A stretch of 64,000 nt of DNA, taken from positions 1 to 64,000 of the forward strand of contig JAIQFE010000017.1 of assembly GCA_020073445.1 (NCBI GenBank), read 5' to 3'. Origin of the DNA: Terriglobia bacterium. Its GTDB lineage: Bacteria; Acidobacteriota; Terriglobia; Bryobacterales; Bryobacteraceae. Positions 60,963 through 64,000 of this stretch are shown here, one piece after another; within the stretch, counting starts at the first letter, position 1; every line of letters starts with the position of its first letter. A program made the position numbers and the translations under genes. A model generated the notes under the pieces. That model searched no databases and was not told the origin of the DNA. It saw only the letters and a program-made list of their open reading frames with translations.

Positions 60963-62315
60963 CTGCTCTCCCGGCGGCCGCTCGTTTTCGTCGCCCTCTT
61001 TACTTTCGTCGTCTTCGGGCCCGCCGCCCTGAGCCAGAGCGCCGTTCCCGAGATCGTCATTGAGCACGCGACGGTCATCGATGGGACTGGCGCGCCGCCG
61101 CGTAAGGACGTCACGGTCGCCATCGGTGGCGGTCGCATCATCTCCATTGAGCGCAGCACCGGCACGAGCGGGAAGCCGGCGCCCGGCACACGGGTGATTG
61201 ACGCCACCGGCCAGTTCCTGATCCCCGGCTTGTGGGACATGCACTTTCATCTGGACCCCCAGGGAAGCAGTCTGCACACGCTGGCCGCCAACGGCATTAC
61301 CGGAATCCGCGAGATGTATTCCCGGATCCCGATCGCGACTTTGGCCGCGTGGCGCGCTCGTCCCGAGAATCCACGGATCGCCGCCCCGGGATTTCTGGAC
61401 GGGCCGCTGATGCAAGTTTCCGATCTAACGCCTGACGCATATGCGGTCGGGACTGCCGATGAAGCCCGGCTGGCGGTCGCGCTGCTCGCAGCCCGCGGAG
61501 CCGACTTTCTCAAGGTTTATAACAGCCTGCCGCGCGAAGCTTTTTTTGAGATCGCACAGCGATCCAAAAGCCTCGGAATACCGTTCGCGGGTCACGTGCC
61601 GGAAGCGGTCAGCCCGGCGGAAGCGTCGGAAGCAGGCCAGCGCAGCCAGGAGCACCTGATCAACATTCTGTTGGCGTGCTCCACGCGCGAGGAAGAATTG
61701 CGCGCCCAGCGGATCTTCACCATGACCGACCCGGCCATTTCTCCGGCGGAGCGCGCACTCCAGCTGGGATTTCCCGATCCGCAGGGTTTGTTCGATAGCT
61801 ATGACGATGCCAAAGCCGCGGCGCTGTTCAAGACGTTCGTGAAAAATGCCACCTGGCAGACGCCCACGCTGGCATTGCTCCAAAGCTTTCTGGCGGATCG
61901 GGAGCGCGCGCGGCGGACGGTGTACATGCAGGACCTCTCGCCTGAAGCCTTCGACATATGGATGGTCCGCATCGGCGCGCTGCTCGCTCGCTATAAGCGA
62001 CTGGTTGGGGACATGCATCGCGCCGGTGTGGAATTCCTGGCGGGCACCGATACGGGGCCGAACAATCCCGTGCCGGTGGGAACGGGCTTGCATGAAGAGC
62101 TGGAATTGCTGGTCGAATCGGGATTCACTCCCATGGAGGCACTGCAAACGGCGACGCGCAATCCCGCCCGCTATTTTGGCACGCTGAAAGACACGGGCAC
62201 GATCGAGACGGGCAAACTCGCCGACATGGTGCTGCTGTACGCCAATCCGCTCGATGACATCCGCAATACGCGGAAGATCAGCCTGGTGATCCTGCGGGGG
62301 CACTTCGTTATTTAG
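60963..62315 (+). CDS. Secreted amidohydrolase, unusual start
   Basis: The frame encodes about 450 residues of the amidohydrolase superfamily. After a signal (LVFVALFTFVVFGPAALS) come the N-terminal beta-sandwich (IVIEHATVIDGTGAPP), the metal motif GLWDMHFHLD, the carboxylated lysine in ADFLKVYNSLP, histidines in PFAGHVPEA and QEHLI, and aspartate in AGTDTGP. The signal and sandwich lie upstream of any ATG: between the stop at 60927 and the GTG at 61191 there is no ATG, GTG or TTG in frame. CTG at 60963, just after the preceding TAG, is the best candidate. A shortened start at 61191 would lack essential parts. Confidence 0.75.
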   Translation: MLSRRPLVFVALFTFVVFGPAALSQSAVPEIVIEHATVIDGTGAPPRKDVTVAIGGGRIISIERSTGTSGKPAPGTRVIDATGQFLIPGLWDMHFHLDPQGSSLHTLAANGITGIREMYSRIPIATLAAWRARPENPRIAAPGFLDGPLMQVSDLTPDAYAVGTADEARLAVALLAARGADFLKVYNSLPREAFFEIAQRSKSLGIPFAGHVPEAVSPAEASEAGQRSQEHLINILLACSTREEELRAQRIFTMTDPAISPAERALQLGFPDPQGLFDSYDDAKAAALFKTFVKNATWQTPTLALLQSFLADRERARRTVYMQDLSPEAFDIWMVRIGALLARYKRLVGDMHRAGVEFLAGTDTGPNNPVPVGTGLHEELELLVESGFTPMEALQTATRNPARYFGTLKDTGTIETGKLADMVLLYANPLDDIRNTRKISLVILRGHFVI

Positions 62316-62832
62316 AAGATTTCGACACCAGCCCGACGCTGGTCACGATCAGCCCGAGTTCGCGCTTTTCGATCTTTCCGGCCGGGATCGCTTTGTCGAG
62401 CGCGTAGTCGATGGTCAGGTTGTCGCCGGCAAGGACGCCGCCCGGCACATCGCGAGTGTAGACGTAGTTGCCGGTTGCAGTGTATTTCTCCGGCGCCAGC
62501 GAGATTGAACCGGCCATGGCGGAGAGCGTCACTGCGCCAAGCTGCTTCACAACCACGTCGGGAATGTTCAGCGCCAGTTCCAGGCGCGCGCCATCCTGAG
62601 CGGATCCAGGAGGTGGACGCAAGATCACGCTGAATTGACGGGCTGTCCAGCGCCACTTACCCTCTTCCAGCATGTGGAATCCCTGAAGCAGTTGGCTGTC
62701 GGCGCGGGGATCGTCCATGGAGACGACGCTCAATAGCTCCGAGGCTTGATGCTTCGAGCTTCGCTTGCAGACACTGGTGGCGAGGGCGAAAAGGAATACT
62801 GCAGCGATCCGTCGCCGCGTCATCCTATGCAT
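62308..62832 (-). CDS. Secreted protein of unknown function
   Basis: The 174-residue product starts with a basic, hydrophobic signal (RRRIAAVFLFALATSVC), in which the cysteine could be lipidated, although the box is weak. The body is beta-rich (ARLELALNIPDVVVKQLGAVTLSA ... NLTIDYALDKAIPAG) and unknown to me. The 3' end overlaps the convergent amidohydrolase by eight bases. Either ATG at 62832 or 62823 may be used. Confidence 0.65.
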   Translation of the reverse strand: MHRMTRRRIAAVFLFALATSVCKRSSKHQASELLSVVSMDDPRADSQLLQGFHMLEEGKWRWTARQFSVILRPPPGSAQDGARLELALNIPDVVVKQLGAVTLSAMAGSISLAPEKYTATGNYVYTRDVPGGVLAGDNLTIDYALDKAIPAGKIEKRELGLIVTSVGLVSKSSK

Positions 62833-62846
62833 AGCCGCGGCGCCAT

Positions 62847-64000
62847 CTAATCGCCGCAGCGCTCGACTTGTACCAGGCAGTTGTAGAACGTTGGGCCGCC
62901 GCCAATGTCGGTGAGCCGGTCCGATGTGAGCGCGTTCGCGTTGCGGCCGTCCGAGGAGCGCTTGAGCCAGCGAGTGGAAGGGGCGCGCACAACTCCGGCC
63001 TGCACGACGCCGTCGACATTCGCTTTGAGCAGCAGGCTGCCACGATCGTTGAACACGCGCACGCGATCGCCCGTGCGGATCGACCGCGGCCCGGCGTCGG
63101 CCGGATGAAGATGCAGGATCGAAGTGTCTTCGTCCACCGAGGCGCGATAGCCGAAGGTCGAGTTCATGCTGTCGTCGTTCTTGGAGGAGATTAGCTCCAG
63201 AGGATACTTGCCGCGGAGCGCGTTATCGCCGTGGCGTGATTCCACTGGCGGCGTGTAGTCGAGCGTCTCTGCTCCGAACTCGCACTTGCCTGACGCTGTA
63301 CCGAATCCGCCTTGCGCGAAGGGTAGGAAAGGCTGGTTGCCGGGCGCGACATTGAGACGGACGAAATGTTCGCGATCCAGGCGCTCCAGCGTGATCCCAT
63401 CCAGGAATGGATGATCGGAATTTAGCAGCGTCCGGATCATATCGTCTTCGGTGTCACGGAAGCAGGCATCGTCGAAGCCCATGCGCAGCGCGAGCGCGCG
63501 GAAGGTTTCCACGTTCGACCGGGCCTCACCCGGAGCCGGCAGGGCAGGCCGTGCCAACGGCAAGTAGTGATGCCCGTATGCAAAATAAACGTCGGTGTGT
63601 TCCAGGAACGTGGTGGCGGGCAGCAGGATATCGGCGTAGTCGGCCGTGTCGGTCTGGAACTGTTCGAGGACGACGGTGAACAGGTCTTCGCGCCGCAGCC
63701 CGCGCAGGACCACGTTCTGATCGGGCGCCACCGTGGCTGGATTCGAGTTGTACACCACCATCGCCTTGACGGGCGGCTTGTCCATCTCGGTAAGAGCCTT
63801 GCCGAGCAGGCTCATATTCACGATGCGCGCTTCGCGTCCCAAGGGCGACCGATGCTGTAACTCCGGCATCTCGAGACCCGCGCGGTTGAACTGAAACGCC
63901 TGCGACGTCGAAAGCTGCAGGCCGCCACCCGCCTCGCGCCAGGATCCGACCAGCGCGGGAAGAGCCGCGATCGCCCGTACCGCAGCGCCGCCTTGCTCGC
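62847..64000 (-). CDS. Molybdopterin oxidoreductase (DMSO reductase family), C-terminal part
   Basis: The frame runs off the right edge, so only about 384 C-terminal residues are visible. Internal parts include VKAMVVYNSNPATVAPDQ and TADYADILLPATTFLEHTDVYFAYG, both typical of Mo-bisPGD enzymes. The final domain that holds the cofactor dithiolenes has SSKNDDSMNSTFG, LHPADAGPRSIRTGDRVRVFNDRGS and NALTSDRLTDIGGGPTFYNCLVQV. The apparent start at 63869 is internal: upstream codons (QLSTSQAFQFNRAGLE) are coding. The function is oxygen-atom or electron transfer; substrate cannot be told. The upstream part needed for the molybdenum ligand is beyond the window. Confidence 0.88.
   Translation of the reverse strand, partial: EQGGAAVRAIAALPALVGSWREAGGGLQLSTSQAFQFNRAGLEMPELQHRSPLGREARIVNMSLLGKALTEMDKPPVKAMVVYNSNPATVAPDQNVVLRGLRREDLFTVVLEQFQTDTADYADILLPATTFLEHTDVYFAYGHHYLPLARPALPAPGEARSNVETFRALALRMGFDDACFRDTEDDMIRTLLNSDHPFLDGITLERLDREHFVRLNVAPGNQPFLPFAQGGFGTASGKCEFGAETLDYTPPVESRHGDNALRGKYPLELISSKNDDSMNSTFGYRASVDEDTSILHLHPADAGPRSIRTGDRVRVFNDRGSLLLKANVDGVVQAGVVRAPSTRWLKRSSDGRNANALTSDRLTDIGGGPTFYNCLVQVERCGD

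Noticed and set aside
1-64000. CRISPR arrays, rRNA genes, prophage structural genes or an intact IS element
   Set aside because: I found no regularly spaced repeats, no rRNA-like sequence, no capsid or tail genes and no full transposase; only recombinase remnants.

Overview
This 64 kb window is GC-rich, chromosomal and bacterial. The gene families point to an acidobacterium close to Solibacter/Bryobacter (order Bryobacterales). The signs are an Oar-like TonB-dependent receptor with an N-terminal carboxypeptidase-regulatory domain, a DUF1587/1592/1588/1585 cytochrome paired with a DUF1552 protein, many secreted hydrolases with twin-arginine or Sec signals, DUF6152-type proteins, short CarboxypepD_reg proteins, and palindromic repeats. 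This placement is inference from gene content; no rRNA gene is present.

Layout. (1) 0.3-10.8 kb: a universal stress protein; a tightly coupled three-gene operon (HAD-UbiA prenyltransferase, secreted unknown, membrane-anchored SUMF1-like protein); then reverse-strand genes for an unknown exported protein, a DUF362 protein, a small secreted protein, a CocE/NonD hydrolase and an MBL-fold hydrolase. (2) 11.1-11.5 kb: a truncated serine-recombinase tail, a hairpin and the 3' half of a tRNA-Val(GAC). A second, more decayed copy lies at 39.47-39.62 kb in the same orientation, so about 28 kb is bracketed by direct repeats. (3) 11.6-24.5 kb: a 683-residue regulator that joins GntR-FCD to two TetR units, divergent from an operon of TonB receptor, VOC protein, ankyrin protein, c-type cytochrome, DUF1552 protein and MBL hydrolase. 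(4) 24.5-39.4 kb: an AraR-type GntR/LacI regulator heads a reverse operon (fructokinase, sucrose phosphorylase, MFS permease, GH51 arabinofuranosidase). It is divergent from six secreted esterase or hydrolase genes (two SGNH, two tannase/feruloyl esterase, one type-B carboxylesterase, one ceramidase-like). The shared control region has two good sigma-70 promoters and a duplicated 11-bp site. The content suggests removal and use of feruloylated or acetylated arabinose side chains, plus sucrose.

(5) 39.9-46.7 kb: small cysteine-rich and unknown ORFs, glycogen phosphorylase, a solitary Flp pilin, a 2Fe-2S thioredoxin-like protein and a tandem alpha/beta-hydrolase. (6) 46.7-52.1 kb: palindromic repeats, then a seven-gene reverse operon of secreted and membrane proteins that includes a 33-residue single-helix peptide and an MBL protein with an altered metal motif. 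(7) 52.2-53.9 kb: a MITE-like inverted repeat, an RHH/ParE toxin-antitoxin pair, a gene broken by one in-frame stop and a four-helix membrane protein. (8) 54.2-64 kb: glgB, adenosine deaminase, cysE, a lipoprotein, an AlaX-type editing protein, a LysW-like zinc ribbon with a very acidic tail, two CarboxypepD_reg proteins, an amidohydrolase without an ordinary start codon, a secreted unknown and the C-terminal part of a molybdopterin oxidoreductase that runs off the window.
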